Source of the DNA: Actinobacteria bacterium HGW-Actinobacteria-2
GTDB taxonomy: Bacteria > Actinomycetota > Actinomycetes > Propionibacteriales > Propionibacteriaceae
Assembly (NCBI GenBank): GCA_002841335.1
Contig: PHEY01000006.1
Span: 271,532 to 335,531 of the forward strand
Direction: 5' to 3'
Length of the DNA stretch: 64,000 bases
Shown here: in pieces, positions 19,657-29,729 of the stretch
How positions within the stretch are numbered: position 1 is the first letter of the stretch
How the letters are laid out: the number at the start of each line of letters is the position of its first letter
Made by a program: the position numbers and the translations under genes
The notes under the pieces: model-generated
Database searches by the model: none
Told to the model about the DNA's origin: nothing
Seen by the model: the letters and a program-made list of their open reading frames with translations, nothing else

Positions 19657-20613
19657 ATGCGGCTACCCCGACCTTGTGCGCTGCCCACCCAGCCGACGAC
19701 TCGCGCCGGCCTGGAAGCCATCGGGATCACCCCGGCGATGCTGCGCACCCAGCTGCAAGCGGGTCGCTTGCTGCGAGTGCGAACCGGGGTCTTCGTCGCG
19801 GCGTCCGGCTGTCCAACGGACCCGGCTGGGCTGCACTTGCTTCGGGCGCGTGCCGAGCAAGTGGTCCACCCCGACTCGGTGATCAGCCATGGATCGGCGG
19901 CCGTCGCCCACGGGCTGCCACATCCGGGCCTCGGTGCCTGGTGGGACCATTCGGTGACGGTGACCCGCGCCGCCGGGGCGCGGCCCCGGACAGCTGATGC
20001 GGTGCATCACCGGGCGGCCTTGCCTGCCCGGCAGCTGAGCCGCGACGAGCAGGGATATCGCCTGACCAGCCCGGCTCGGACGGCGGTCGACCTTGCCGCA
20101 TCCCTGCCGATGCCCGAGGCTCTGGCAGTGCTGGATGCGGCGGCTCGAATGATCTGCGCCTCGCTGGTCTCTCGGCCGCGACGCCAGGACTACCGCAACC
20201 CGCGGCTGGTGGAGGCGGCCCGAGCCGCGTTGGCTGATGCCGCAGTGACCGTGCGCTGCGGCCGCCTGAATGCGGTGATTGCCCTGGTCGAACCAGCGAG
20301 GGAGTCGGTGATCGAGTCGCTGTCGGCCGGCCACTTCGAACGTGCTGGGCTGCCGCGTCCGTCTGTTCAGGAGCCGGTACGTACGGCTGCGGGGGTGTTC
20401 TTCCCCGACTTCGTGTGGCGGGAGCGGCGACTGATCGGGGAGGCGGACGGTGCGGTCAAGTATCTCGATCAGGCCGCGATGGTGGCCGAGAAGGAACGTG
20501 AGCAGGCACTCCGAGATGCGGGCTGGCAGATCGTGCGCTGGCTGGGCAAGGAGATCATGGCCCGCCCCGACGCGGTGGTGGGCCGGGTCGCCAGAGCCCT
20601 CGATGCCACCTGA
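19657..20613 (+). CDS. AbiEi-antitoxin-like N-terminal plus DUF559/Vsr-like C-terminal protein
   Basis: LQAGRLLRVRTGVFVAA (AbiEi-type wHTH) and LIGEADGAVKYLD...EKEREQALRDAGWQIVRWLGKEI (DUF559-type). The ORF track opens at GTG 19615; ATG 19657 is an alternative start. Confidence 0.72.
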   Translation: MRLPRPCALPTQPTTRAGLEAIGITPAMLRTQLQAGRLLRVRTGVFVAASGCPTDPAGLHLLRARAEQVVHPDSVISHGSAAVAHGLPHPGLGAWWDHSVTVTRAAGARPRTADAVHHRAALPARQLSRDEQGYRLTSPARTAVDLAASLPMPEALAVLDAAARMICASLVSRPRRQDYRNPRLVEAARAALADAAVTVRCGRLNAVIALVEPARESVIESLSAGHFERAGLPRPSVQEPVRTAAGVFFPDFVWRERRLIGEADGAVKYLDQAAMVAEKEREQALRDAGWQIVRWLGKEIMARPDAVVGRVARALDAT

Positions 20614-20765
20614 TGGTGGTTATCAGCCCCGAGTGATTCGGGGGTCGAGGTTGGTGCCACGTCGTGGTGGTTATGGAGGGTCGGTAGGGGGTCTATTTCG
20701 ACCATCAGGTGGCACGCCCAGCGGAAGCGGTGTCGGGGCGGGCTGATAACCACCATTAGGTGGCA
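20604..20765. repeat. Four-unit intergenic repeat element with 26-nt terminal inverted repeats
   Basis: Left TGCCACCTGATGGTGGTTATCAGCCC (20604-20629) vs right arm reverse complement TGCCACCTAATGGTGGTTATCAGCCC (20740-20765), 25/26; internal units TGCCACGTCGTGGTGGTTATGG (20655-20676, +) and TGCCACCTGATGGTCGAAATAGAC (20691-20714, -). Confidence 0.85.
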
Positions 20766-21640
20766 GCAGGGGACTTGAGGGCCAGGCCACCGGTGAAGAG
20801 CAGGACGGCCGAGGTCACGGCCAGTCCCAGGAGGGGCGAAAGCAGCGGGGCGGCGGCGGTGGCCAGGAAGAGCGCCACGACCGGGCGGACGTCCGCCGCG
20901 AAGCTGGCCAGCAGCGAGGGCTCCAGGATCGACCACTTGGCCACCAGGGCTGCCAAGGCCACACCGAGGGCGACTCCCACGGCGATCAGCGCGCGACGCT
21001 TGTGCGGCCACACCAGGAAGGCGGCCACACCGCACAGCAGCGCGAGCCAGGGCAGCCAGGTGGCCATGGCCTCCAGTCCGTGATAGCCGCCGCGCACCAG
21101 CGCCACGACCCGAGGATCGAGTTCGACCAGTGGCACCGCGGCGGTCACCGTGGGCAGGCGATCGGCGAAGGGCACTCCGGCGGCGATCAACCGCTGTTTG
21201 AGGGCATCCACGTACGGTCCCAGTGGCATCTGCAGGGTGTTGTCCTCGATCTCCAGGGCGCCCTGTTCGTCGGCCAGCAGCGCCCGCAACTGCTGGTGGG
21301 ACGATCGAAGCGTCTGCGCCCAGATCGCGGCGAAAGCGGGCGAGGAGACCACGCTGGTCACGGTGTCGGTGACCAGTCCTTGCACGACGGTGTTGCCGCC
21401 GAGGATGCCGAGGTTCTTCGTGGTCGCCGCCGAGATCCGCGAGACCACCAGCTGCTTCACCTGAGGAGCATCGGCCAGCGGGGCGTAGGTGGCCACGAAG
21501 CGGTCGGTGTCGCTGACCTGCGTCCACGCCCACGCCGAGACCACGCCCAGGGGAGCCAGGACGGCGCAGAGCACGGCCAGAATGGCCGCGGTCACTCCGC
21601 GGCCGGTCAGCCTTCGCTTGCCTCCGCCAGCTCCAGCCAT
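20756..21640 (-). CDS. Integral membrane protein of unknown function
   Basis: N-terminal TM (VTAAILAVLCAVLAPLGVVSAWAW) and several C-terminal TM helices; D-T-D-R-F-V-A-T region typical of actinobacterial membrane proteins. Confidence 0.75.
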   Translation of the reverse strand: MAGAGGGKRRLTGRGVTAAILAVLCAVLAPLGVVSAWAWTQVSDTDRFVATYAPLADAPQVKQLVVSRISAATTKNLGILGGNTVVQGLVTDTVTSVVSSPAFAAIWAQTLRSSHQQLRALLADEQGALEIEDNTLQMPLGPYVDALKQRLIAAGVPFADRLPTVTAAVPLVELDPRVVALVRGGYHGLEAMATWLPWLALLCGVAAFLVWPHKRRALIAVGVALGVALAALVAKWSILEPSLLASFAADVRPVVALFLATAAAPLLSPLLGLAVTSAVLLFTGGLALKSPAAT

Positions 21641-23370
21641 TGCGCCTCCAACTCGTCGCGCCGGGCCAGCGCCTGCTCCAGGTCTGCCCCCAGCGCTACC
21701 AGTTTGGGGTAATCGGCGGCATTGGCGTCGAGCAACGCGTGGATTCGCTGAATCTCGGTCTCGGCTTTGGCCAGTTGCGACTCAACCCGGGCGAGGTCCT
21801 TGCGGGCCTGCCGTTGGCTGGCGGACGCGGTGGTGGAGGTCTTCGCGGTTGTTGCGGCGGCGGGGGTGGACGAGGACGCGCGCTTTTCGAGGTACTCGTC
21901 CACGCCGCCGGGCAGCAGCACGCAGCGGCCGTCCCCGAGCAGCGCGTAGACCACGTCGCAGGTGCGCTCTAGGAACCAGCGATCGTGGGAGACCACGATC
22001 AAGGTGCCCGGCCAGGTGTCCAGGTAGTCCTCGATGACGGTCAAGGTGTCGATGTCGAGGTCGTTGGTCGGCTCGTCGAGCAGCAGCACATTGGGCTCGC
22101 TGAGCAACAACCGCAGGAACTGCAGCCGCCGCCGCTCGCCGCCGGACAGCTCGCCGATGCGGGTGGTCAGCCGCTCACCGCGGAAGCCGAAGTCCTCCAG
22201 CAGGTTCGAGGTTGAGGACTCCACCCCGGTGGCCAGCTTCACCTGGCGTTGCAGCCGCTGCACCGACTCCAGCACCCGCTCGGACTCGTCCAGGGCGGTG
22301 ACCACCTGCGACAAGTGCCCGGTGCGCAGCGTCTTGCCCTGCTTCACCGTGCCGGACGCCGGTGCCACGTCGCCGGTGAACAGCCGCAGCAGGGTGGTCT
22401 TGCCGGCGCCGTTGACTCCGATCAGGCCGATCCGATCGCCCGGGCCGATCGACCAGGTCAGCCGATCGAACAAGGTGCGCTCACCCACGCCATAGGTGAC
22501 GTTGTGCAGATCGAACACGTCCTTGCCGAGCCGGGTGGTGGCGAACTCACGTAGCCGGATCGAGTCCCGCGGTTCGGGCTCGTCGCGGATCAGGACGTTC
22601 GCCGCGTCGATACGGAACTTCGGCTTGGACGTCCGTGCGGGCGGCCCGCGCCGCAGCCAGGCCAACTCCTTGCGCAGCAGGTTCTGGCGGCGGGCCTCGT
22701 TGGCGGCCGCCTGACGCACCCGCTCGGCCCGGGCCAGGACGTAGGCGGCGTAGCCACCGTCGTAGGCGTCCACGACCGCATCGTGAACTTCCCAGACCCG
22801 GTTGCACACCGCGTCGAGGAACCAGCGGTCGTGGCTGACCACCAGCATCGCCATCCCGCGGGACTGCAGCAGGTTGAGGTGTTCGGCCAGCCAGGCGACC
22901 GCCTCCACGTCGAGGTGGTTGGTGGGCTCGTCGAGCACCAGCAAGTCGTGGCCGGCCAGCAGCACGGTGGCCAGGCCTACCCGTCGCCGTTCGCCGCCGG
23001 ACAGTGCCGCCACCGCGGCGCCCAGGTCGATGCCGGCGAGCAGATGGTGGACGACCGCGCGCGAGCCGGCTTCGGCGGCCCAGACGTGGTCGGCGTGACC
23101 GCCGACCACCACTTCACGCACGGTGGCACCGGGGGCGAAGTTCTCATCCTGAGCGAGGTAGCCGATGGAGGCACCGGCGTTGCGAATGATCTGGCCGGAG
23201 TCGGGCTCGGCGGCGCCGACCAGCAGCTTCAGCAGGGTGGTTTTGCCGTCGCCGTTGCGACCGACGACGCCGACGACATCGCCTTCACCCAGCCCGAGGC
23301 TGACCCCGTCCAGCAGGACGCGGGTGCCGAACGCCAGCGAGATGCGTTCGGCATTGACGATGTTGGCCAA
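21607..23370 (-). CDS. ABC-F family ATP-binding protein
   Basis: Two ABC domains: GRNGDGKTTLLKL, LSGGERRRVGLATVLL, LLVLDEPTNHLD; GVNGAGKTTLLRL, LSGGERRRLQFLRLLL; coiled-coil C-terminus. Confidence 0.95.
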   Translation of the reverse strand: MANIVNAERISLAFGTRVLLDGVSLGLGEGDVVGVVGRNGDGKTTLLKLLVGAAEPDSGQIIRNAGASIGYLAQDENFAPGATVREVVVGGHADHVWAAEAGSRAVVHHLLAGIDLGAAVAALSGGERRRVGLATVLLAGHDLLVLDEPTNHLDVEAVAWLAEHLNLLQSRGMAMLVVSHDRWFLDAVCNRVWEVHDAVVDAYDGGYAAYVLARAERVRQAAANEARRQNLLRKELAWLRRGPPARTSKPKFRIDAANVLIRDEPEPRDSIRLREFATTRLGKDVFDLHNVTYGVGERTLFDRLTWSIGPGDRIGLIGVNGAGKTTLLRLFTGDVAPASGTVKQGKTLRTGHLSQVVTALDESERVLESVQRLQRQVKLATGVESSTSNLLEDFGFRGERLTTRIGELSGGERRRLQFLRLLLSEPNVLLLDEPTNDLDIDTLTVIEDYLDTWPGTLIVVSHDRWFLERTCDVVYALLGDGRCVLLPGGVDEYLEKRASSSTPAAATTAKTSTTASASQRQARKDLARVESQLAKAETEIQRIHALLDANAADYPKLVALGADLEQALARRDELEAQWLELAEASEG

Positions 23371-23377
23371 GGCCGAC

Positions 23378-24139
23378 TCAGCGGCCGCGCATCGCCCGGG
23401 CGGCGCCCTTCATGGTGGGCATCGGCCCACGCGGCAGCGGAACCCGCGGACGTACTGCGTCCAGGGCCTTCAGCCGCGCCTTGACGTCGTTGAGCTGAGC
23501 GGGGGCGAGCTTCTTGGGCAGCTTGGCCAGGTACTTGTTCAGCCCGTCCAAGGGCACCTGGCCCTCGCCGTCGCCCATGGAGACGGTGAGCACCGGCACA
23601 CCGTAGGCGACCTGCTCGTGCTTCTTCACCTCGGCGCTGACCAGCGCCTTCACCCGGCCGGGCTGGCCTTCGGAGACCAGCACGATCCCGGGCGGGCCGA
23701 CCACGCGGTGCACCACGTCCAGCTGGCGAGTAGCGGTGAGAGCGGCGGTGTAGGTCCACTTCTTCTTGTCGAGCATGCCGAAGGCGACCTCGGCCGAGCC
23801 GGGCTGACCGGCGTAGCGGATGAAGGTGGCCTTCTTCGCGCGCTCCATCAGGATGTAGAGGTCTGCGGTGATGCCGGCGGTGATGCCGAGCAGCAGCCAC
23901 ATCCACCACGGCTGGAAGATGATGCCGATCACCGTGAACACGACCACAGCGCCGACGAAGGCGAGGATCACGTACAGGTTCAGCTTCGGATCGACATCGG
24001 CGGTGACCTTGTAGGTCTGCCACAGCTGGCGGTACCACGGCCAGTCGGCCGGGTTGTTGGAGTTCTTCTTCGCCAGCTTGGCCGCCTTGAGTTCGGCCTT
24101 CTGCTTGGCGGCCAGTTCCTTGGCCTTCTCGCTCGCCAT
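23378..24139 (-). CDS. DUF4191 family membrane protein
   Basis: [46 protein letters not shown]; adjacent to lipA as is typical in Actinobacteria. Confidence 0.88.
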   Translation of the reverse strand: MASEKAKELAAKQKAELKAAKLAKKNSNNPADWPWYRQLWQTYKVTADVDPKLNLYVILAFVGAVVVFTVIGIIFQPWWMWLLLGITAGITADLYILMERAKKATFIRYAGQPGSAEVAFGMLDKKKWTYTAALTATRQLDVVHRVVGPPGIVLVSEGQPGRVKALVSAEVKKHEQVAYGVPVLTVSMGDGEGQVPLDGLNKYLAKLPKKLAPAQLNDVKARLKALDAVRPRVPLPRGPMPTMKGAARAMRGR

Positions 24140-25095
24140 TATGCGCTCCCCATCTGAACCGACCCCTGGTCGGTGTTCGCCCGTGCCGCTATCGCCTGAC
24201 GGTACAACCGTCCCGCACGATAAGACGACCGCACCAATGGTCCACTAAGGACGCCCCGGAAGCCAATCGCGGTGGCTTCGGCGCCCAATTCTTCGAAAAC
24301 TTCTGGCGTCACCCAGCGTTCCACCGGGTGCAGGTGGACGTTGGGCCGCAGGTATTGGGTGATGGTCACCAGTTCGGTGCCGGCCTCGTGCAGGTCGTGC
24401 AGCGCCTGGCGGACCTCGTCGTCGGTCTCGCCCATGCCGAGGATCAGGTTCGACTTGGTCACCAGGCCACGATCGCGTGCCTGGGTGAGGACGTTGAGGG
24501 AGCGTTCGTAGTCGAAGCCGGGACGAATCCGGCGGAAGATCCGCGGCACGGTCTCGACGTTGTGGGCGAACACCTCCGGGGCGGCGTCGAACACCTGACC
24601 GAGCAGGTCCGGCCGTCCGGAGAAGTCGGGGGCCAGCATCTCCACCCCGACGCCCGGGTTGAGGGCATGAATCTGCCGGATGGTCTCGGCGTACAGCCAG
24701 GCGCCCTGGTCGGCCAGGTCGTCGCGGCACACCCCGGTCACGGTGGCGTAGCGCAGGCCCATGGTGGCCACCGACTCGGCCACCCGGACGGGCTCGTCGC
24801 GGTCGTAGCCGGACGGCTTGCCTGACTCGATCTGGCAGAAGTCACAGCGCCGAGTGCAGGCTTCACCGCCGATCAGGAAGGTGGCCTCACGGTCGGCCCA
24901 GCACTCGTAGATGTTGGGGCAGCCCGCCTCCTGGCAGACGGTGTGCAACCCCTCCGACTGCACCAGTTGGCGCAGCTCGGTGTAGTCCGGCCCCATCTTC
25001 GCGGTGGTCCGAATCCAGGACGGTTTGCGCTCGATCGGGGTCTCAGCGTTGCGAACCTCGAGGCGAAGCAGCTTGCGGGGTTGGGTTTCGGTCAC
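24139..25095 (-). CDS. lipA: Lipoyl synthase (start at GTG 25095 or TTG 25101)
   Basis: [47 protein letters not shown] 6 nt before GTG 25095. Confidence 0.96.
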   Translation of the reverse strand: MTETQPRKLLRLEVRNAETPIERKPSWIRTTAKMGPDYTELRQLVQSEGLHTVCQEAGCPNIYECWADREATFLIGGEACTRRCDFCQIESGKPSGYDRDEPVRVAESVATMGLRYATVTGVCRDDLADQGAWLYAETIRQIHALNPGVGVEMLAPDFSGRPDLLGQVFDAAPEVFAHNVETVPRIFRRIRPGFDYERSLNVLTQARDRGLVTKSNLILGMGETDDEVRQALHDLHEAGTELVTITQYLRPNVHLHPVERWVTPEVFEELGAEATAIGFRGVLSGPLVRSSYRAGRLYRQAIAARANTDQGSVQMGSA

Positions 25096-25161
25096 CGCCA
25101 AATCGTACTCGGATCCGGTGGTGGCTCAGTGGGCTGACCGCCGTGGCCGCGGGTCTGCGCC

Positions 25162-25198
25162 GATGGTGATCAGCAGGGCTGCTACCACCATGAGGTCC
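25162..25198 (-). repeat. Possible diverged copy of the 20.6-kb repeat unit
   Basis: Reverse strand GGACCTCATGGTGGTAGCAGCCCTGCTGATCACCATC, directly after the lipB stop; cf. CACCTAATGGTGGTTATCAGCCC. Confidence 0.4.
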
Positions 25199-25945
25199 CT
25201 ACGGCAGTGAAGGTGCGGTGAGTCCGTAGGTGATGGTCGGCTCCGGAGGCGGTGCCGATGCTGCCAACACGTCCAGGTCGGGCGAGGGGACGTACGGGGT
25301 GAAGTCGAGCAGTTCGATCAGGTGTGGTTCCAGGTCGGCGGCCACCTGCAGCAGGGTGGGCGCCTGGCCCAACTCGGCCTCGATGGACGTCACTCCGGCG
25401 TCGGCGATGCCGCAGGGCACGATCTTGTCGAAGTCGGCCAGGTCGGCGGCCACGTTGAGGGCGAAACCGTGCATCGTGGTCCGCTTGGCCACTCGAATGC
25501 CGATCGCGGCGATCTTGCGTTCGGGACGTCCCTGCCCGGCCGACAGCCACACCCCGGTGCGTTGCGGCACGCGTCCGGTGGTGATGCCGTAGCCGGCCAA
25601 CAGCCGGATCAGCGCCTCCTCGACCCGCCGGACGTAGTCGACCACACCGACGCGGGTCGGCAACGGGATGATCGGGTAGCCGACCAGCTGGCCCGGACCG
25701 TGGTAGGTGATCTTCCCGCCCCGATCGACCTCGATCACCTCGGTGCCATCAGTGGGCCGTTCGTGCGGCTCGGTGCGTCGACCGGCGGTGTAGACCGGCG
25801 GGTGCTCGACGAACAGCACCCGCGGCGGCACCTCGGCCGCTGAGACCAGGGCATGCACCTCACGCTGGCGATCCCAGGCGAGGCGATAGTCGACCTGCGA
25901 ACCGGTGTTCAGGCCGAGGTATTCGAAGTCGAGCGCGGAGCTCAC
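25199..25945 (-). CDS. lipB: Lipoyl(octanoyl) transferase
   Basis: [62 protein letters not shown]. Confidence 0.96.
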   Translation of the reverse strand: MSSALDFEYLGLNTGSQVDYRLAWDRQREVHALVSAAEVPPRVLFVEHPPVYTAGRRTEPHERPTDGTEVIEVDRGGKITYHGPGQLVGYPIIPLPTRVGVVDYVRRVEEALIRLLAGYGITTGRVPQRTGVWLSAGQGRPERKIAAIGIRVAKRTTMHGFALNVAADLADFDKIVPCGIADAGVTSIEAELGQAPTLLQVAADLEPHLIELLDFTPYVPSPDLDVLAASAPPPEPTITYGLTAPSLP

Positions 25946-27789
25946 CGCCCCAGTTCGGCCCCGAAGTCGCCGGTTTCGAGCCGGGTCTTCAAGAACGAGA
26001 GGAAGCGGGCCGCGTCCGCACCGTCCACCAGGCGGTGGTCGTAGGACAGCGACAGGTACATCATGTCGCGCACGGCGATGATCTGGCCGAGCTTGGGATC
26101 GTTGACCACCATCGGACGCTTCACCAGCGCGCCGGTGCCCAGAATGGCGGCCTGCGGCTGGTTGATGATCGGGGTGTCGAACAAGGTGCCGGCCGACCCG
26201 TAGTTGGTGATGGTGAAGGTGCCGCCGGACAGCTCGTCCGGGGTGACCTGGTTGTTGCGGGTGCGCGCACCCAGGTCGGCGATCTTCTTTGCCAGGCCGG
26301 GGACGCTCAGGTCACCGGCGTTGGCGATCACCGGAACCAGCAGGCCACGCTCGGTGTCGACGGCGATGCCCAGGTGCTCGGCGTCGGCGTAGGTGATGGT
26401 GCCGGCTTCGGTGTCGATGGTGGCGTTGACCTTCGGGAACTGCTTGAGCGCCTCGGTGGTGGCCTTGGCGATGAAGGCCAGGTAGGTGAGGCCGACGCCC
26501 TCGCGGGCGGCGAACTCGTCCTTGACCTTGGCGCGCAGCTTGGCGACGTTGGTCAGGTCGACCTCGACGGTGGCGGTGAGCTGGGCCGAGACCTGCAGCG
26601 ACTCGACCATCCGCTTGGCGATGGTGGCGCGCAGCCGGCTCATCTTCTCGGTGGTGCCACGCTTGGCGGCGTCCGGGCTCGGCGCTGCGGCCGCAGCGGC
26701 GATCGGGGCTGCCGGAGCTGCCGGGGCGGCCACGGCCTTCTTGGCCTCGGCGGCGGCGAGCACGTCCTGCTTGCGGATGCGTCCACCCACACCGGTGCCG
26801 GTCACCTCGGACAGGGCCACACCGTTGGCTTCGGCCATCTTGCGCACCAGCGGCGTGACGTAGACCTCACCGTCGGTTTCGGTACGGGGAGCGGCCGGGG
26901 CCGGAGCGGCAACCGGGGCCGGAGCGGCAACCGGGGCCGGAGCGGCAACCGGGGCCGGAGCGGCAACCGGGGCCGGAGCGGCAACGGGAGCCGGAGCGGC
27001 AACGGGAGCCGGAGCAGCGACCGGTGCGGGCGCGGGGGCGGCGGCACCCGGAACACTCGGCAGCGTGGGCAGCGACGGCGCGGCAGGAGCGACCGGGGCC
27101 GGGGCCTGCGCGGCGGGAGCGGCGGCAGGAACGGCGCCGGCAGCGCCGATCACACCGAGGACGGCGCCCACCGGGGCGACAGCATCCTCACCGACGCGGA
27201 TCTCGAGCAGGACGCCCGAAGCCGGCGCGGGAATCTCGGTGTCGACCTTGTCGGTGGAGACCTCGACCAAAGCCTCATCGGCGGTGACCTGGTCACCCAC
27301 GGCCTTCAGCCAACGCGAGATGGTGCCTTCGGTGACCGACTCACCCAGCTGGGGCAGGACGACGTCCACGCCTTCGGCGGCCGGAGCGGCCGCAGCCGGA
27401 GCTTCGACCGGTGCGGGTGCGGCAACCGGAGCCGGAGCAGTCGGGATGGTCGGCGGCGCGGGGAACGCGGGAGCAGCAGCGACCGGAGCGGGGGCCGGAG
27501 CCTCGGCGGGCTCGGGCGCGCTCGGGGCAGCGGCAGGAGCGCCGGCCTCGCTGGCCTCGCCCACCACAGCCAGGGTCGCACCCACGGCGGCCACGCCGTC
27601 TTCAGGAACCAGGATCTCCAGCAGCACACCGGCCACCGGCGAGGGCACCTCGGTGTCGACCTTGTCGGTGGAGATCTCGACCAAAGGCTCGTCCACTGCG
27701 ACGCTGTCGCCGACCTGCTTCAGCCAACGCGACACCGTTCCTTCGGTGACGCTTTCGCCGAGTGCGGGAAGGGGTACGGGAGTGGACAT
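25942..27789 (-). CDS. sucB: 2-oxoglutarate dehydrogenase E2 (dihydrolipoamide succinyltransferase) with two lipoyl domains
   Basis: Two [16 protein letters not shown]...[14 protein letters not shown]-type lipoyl domains, E3-binding domain, catalytic [16 protein letters not shown]. Confidence 0.95.
   Translation of the reverse strand: MSTPVPLPALGESVTEGTVSRWLKQVGDSVAVDEPLVEISTDKVDTEVPSPVAGVLLEILVPEDGVAAVGATLAVVGEASEAGAPAAAPSAPEPAEAPAPAPVAAAPAFPAPPTIPTAPAPVAAPAPVEAPAAAAPAAEGVDVVLPQLGESVTEGTISRWLKAVGDQVTADEALVEVSTDKVDTEIPAPASGVLLEIRVGEDAVAPVGAVLGVIGAAGAVPAAAPAAQAPAPVAPAAPSLPTLPSVPGAAAPAPAPVAAPAPVAAPAPVAAPAPVAAPAPVAAPAPVAAPAPVAAPAPAAPRTETDGEVYVTPLVRKMAEANGVALSEVTGTGVGGRIRKQDVLAAAEAKKAVAAPAAPAAPIAAAAAAPSPDAAKRGTTEKMSRLRATIAKRMVESLQVSAQLTATVEVDLTNVAKLRAKVKDEFAAREGVGLTYLAFIAKATTEALKQFPKVNATIDTEAGTITYADAEHLGIAVDTERGLLVPVIANAGDLSVPGLAKKIADLGARTRNNQVTPDELSGGTFTITNYGSAGTLFDTPIINQPQAAILGTGALVKRPMVVNDPKLGQIIAVRDMMYLSLSYDHRLVDGADAARFLSFLKTRLETGDFGAELGR
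26888..27026 (-). repeat. sucB: 18-bp tandem repeats encoding (APVAAP)n linker in sucB
   Basis: Repeated gagcggcaaccggggccg on + strand; translation [24 protein letters not shown]. Confidence 0.85.
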
Positions 27790-27861
27790 GGAAAAGCTCC
27801 TTACGCTGCCGGACGTTCAGGAGTTCAGCCTAGTCCCCTCTTTGCAGGCGATAATGCTCAG

Positions 27862-28182
27862 GTGGGCTGGAAGTTCGGAAAGCGGAGTAAAACCCGTACC
27901 TCTACGCACCAAGGTATGGACGCGGCCGCTCAAGGTCATCTAGAGGACTTCGTCGCGTCCCGGCGCGGGGTGGAGGCGTTCATCGAGCAACCGACCACGT
28001 TCAACCCCGCCAGCGTGCTGCTGATCGCCTTCGACGGCGAATGGACTCGCCGCAGCGTCCCGAACGTGGCCTGGGCTCGGCGCTTCGCCACTCGCCACCG
28101 CCTGCCCAGCTATGACGCCGGCGTGGTCGGCTATCCGCAGCGGATGCGCGACTACAACGAACGGCGGCGTCAGGAACGCTGA
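27862..28182 (+). CDS. Small conserved hypothetical protein (106 aa)
   Basis: VGWKFGKRSKTRTSTHQGMDAAAQGHLEDFVASRRGVEAFIEQPTTFNPASVLLIAFDGEWTRRSVPNVAWARRFATRHRLPSYDAGVVGYPQRMRDYNERR; GATAAT 6 nt before the GTG; divergent from sucB. Confidence 0.78.
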   Translation: MGWKFGKRSKTRTSTHQGMDAAAQGHLEDFVASRRGVEAFIEQPTTFNPASVLLIAFDGEWTRRSVPNVAWARRFATRHRLPSYDAGVVGYPQRMRDYNERRRQER

Positions 28183-29729
28183 TCGGTGACGGCCAGGAAG
28201 GCCGCCACCAGCGACTCGCCCAAGGACGCGCCGACGCTGGGTGAGCCGGTGGCGAAGATCGACGCCGCGGTTCCCGGGCAGGCATACAGCCCACCGATCG
28301 TGCTGCCGTCGGCGCGGAGCACCCGCGCCGATGCGTCGGTGACCAGGCCGCCCTTGGTGCCGGCATCTCCGGGATAGACCTTCACCGCCCAGAACGGCGG
28401 CTTGTCGATCTTGCCCAGCGACGGGTTGCGGCGCTTGGCCTTCCCGGTGGCCTCCGGACGTCCACGGTGGAAGTCGGAATCGGTGCCCTTGGCGGCGAAG
28501 TTGTTGAACCGCACCACGCTGCCCAGCAATCCGGCTCGATCCAGGCCGGTGGCCTGCGCCAGGTCGTTGAGGGTGTTGGCCCGGGTGATCTCGCCGTCCT
28601 CGATGGCGCGACGCGGCGTGCTGCCCGGCGCCCACGGCCCCAGCGGGGTGCTGGCCCGATGCCGGTTGTCCATGATCAGGAACGACGGCACCGCACGGAC
28701 GCCACGGCTGTGGTCGTACATCAGCTGGCCGAGGTCGTCATCACTGCGGGTCTCGTCGATGTAGCGATCGCCGGCGGCGTCGACCAGCATCGAATGCGGG
28801 CCGTCCAGAGCGGTGCGGACCGAGGACGCGCGGCCTTCGCTGATCATCACCGGCATCCACCAGGCGGCCGACAGGTTCGTGGTCGCTGCGCCGATGCCGG
28901 TGGCCAGTTTGAGCAGTTCGCCGTGGTTTCCGGCGGCGGCGGTCGTCCAGGTCGCATCAGTCGGAAGCGGCAGGTACTCCTCGCGCAGTGCCTGGTCGGC
29001 CGCGAAGCCGCCGCTGGCCAACAGCACCCTGCCGGCGGTGATCTGGGTGGGGACTCCATCTCGATCGACGGTGACCCCGGTGACCCGATCACTGTCGGTG
29101 ATCAGTGAGGTGATCGTGCTCTCCAGCCACAGGGAGACCCCGTTGGCCACCGCGCGATGCAGTAGGTGGGCGACCAGCGACTCCCCGCCGGTGGCGGTGT
29201 TGCGGGGCAGTGGCAGCCAGGACAACGCTTCTCGCACCACCCCGGACGTGCGGACCAGTGCCGCCTCGGTCTCGCCCAGCACTCGCCGATCGATCGGTCC
29301 GGACTGCACCACCCGTCCGCCGGTCTTGGCGCCGGGCAGGTCGAGATGATCGTCGCCGATCGTCTTGGCCGCATGCAGCGGCACGTGAGAGGACACCAGC
29401 CAGCGCGACACCTTCGGAGCGGTCCGGACGAAGGCGGCCCGCCGGGCGGCGAGCTGTTCGTCGCCGGGCTCGCCGAGCACAGACGCCAAGTACTGCTCGA
29501 CCTCCTCGGTCGAGTCCGGAGCCGACCCCTTTGCCGCCAACCGGTTGCCCGGCAGCCAGGCCAAGCCGTTGCCCTCGGTGGCGGTGCCGCCGGCGCGTCG
29601 CGACGACTCGACGATGATCACCTCATCGCCCAGGCGGCGCGCTGCCGCGGCAGCCAGCAGACCGGCCGCGCCGGCGCCGACGACCACCAGGTCAGCGGTG
29701 ACGTGCTCCATATCAGTTGGCCCGGGCAT
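28170..29729 (-). CDS. FAD-binding dehydrogenase, 3-oxosteroid-dehydrogenase/fumarate-reductase flavoprotein family
   Basis: ADLVVVGAGAAGLLAAAAARRLGDEVIIVESSRRAGGTA; C-terminal TKGGLVTDASARVLRADGSTIGGLYACPGTAASIF. Confidence 0.88.
   Translation of the reverse strand: MPGPTDMEHVTADLVVVGAGAAGLLAAAAARRLGDEVIIVESSRRAGGTATEGNGLAWLPGNRLAAKGSAPDSTEEVEQYLASVLGEPGDEQLAARRAAFVRTAPKVSRWLVSSHVPLHAAKTIGDDHLDLPGAKTGGRVVQSGPIDRRVLGETEAALVRTSGVVREALSWLPLPRNTATGGESLVAHLLHRAVANGVSLWLESTITSLITDSDRVTGVTVDRDGVPTQITAGRVLLASGGFAADQALREEYLPLPTDATWTTAAAGNHGELLKLATGIGAATTNLSAAWWMPVMISEGRASSVRTALDGPHSMLVDAAGDRYIDETRSDDDLGQLMYDHSRGVRAVPSFLIMDNRHRASTPLGPWAPGSTPRRAIEDGEITRANTLNDLAQATGLDRAGLLGSVVRFNNFAAKGTDSDFHRGRPEATGKAKRRNPSLGKIDKPPFWAVKVYPGDAGTKGGLVTDASARVLRADGSTIGGLYACPGTAASIFATGSPSVGASLGESLVAAFLAVTDQRS

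Noticed and set aside
26035-27860. Full-length 715-aa plus-strand ORF 26035-28182
   Set aside because: Gly/Arg-rich antisense of sucB; only its last 106 codons (from GTG 27862) look like a real gene with its own promoter.
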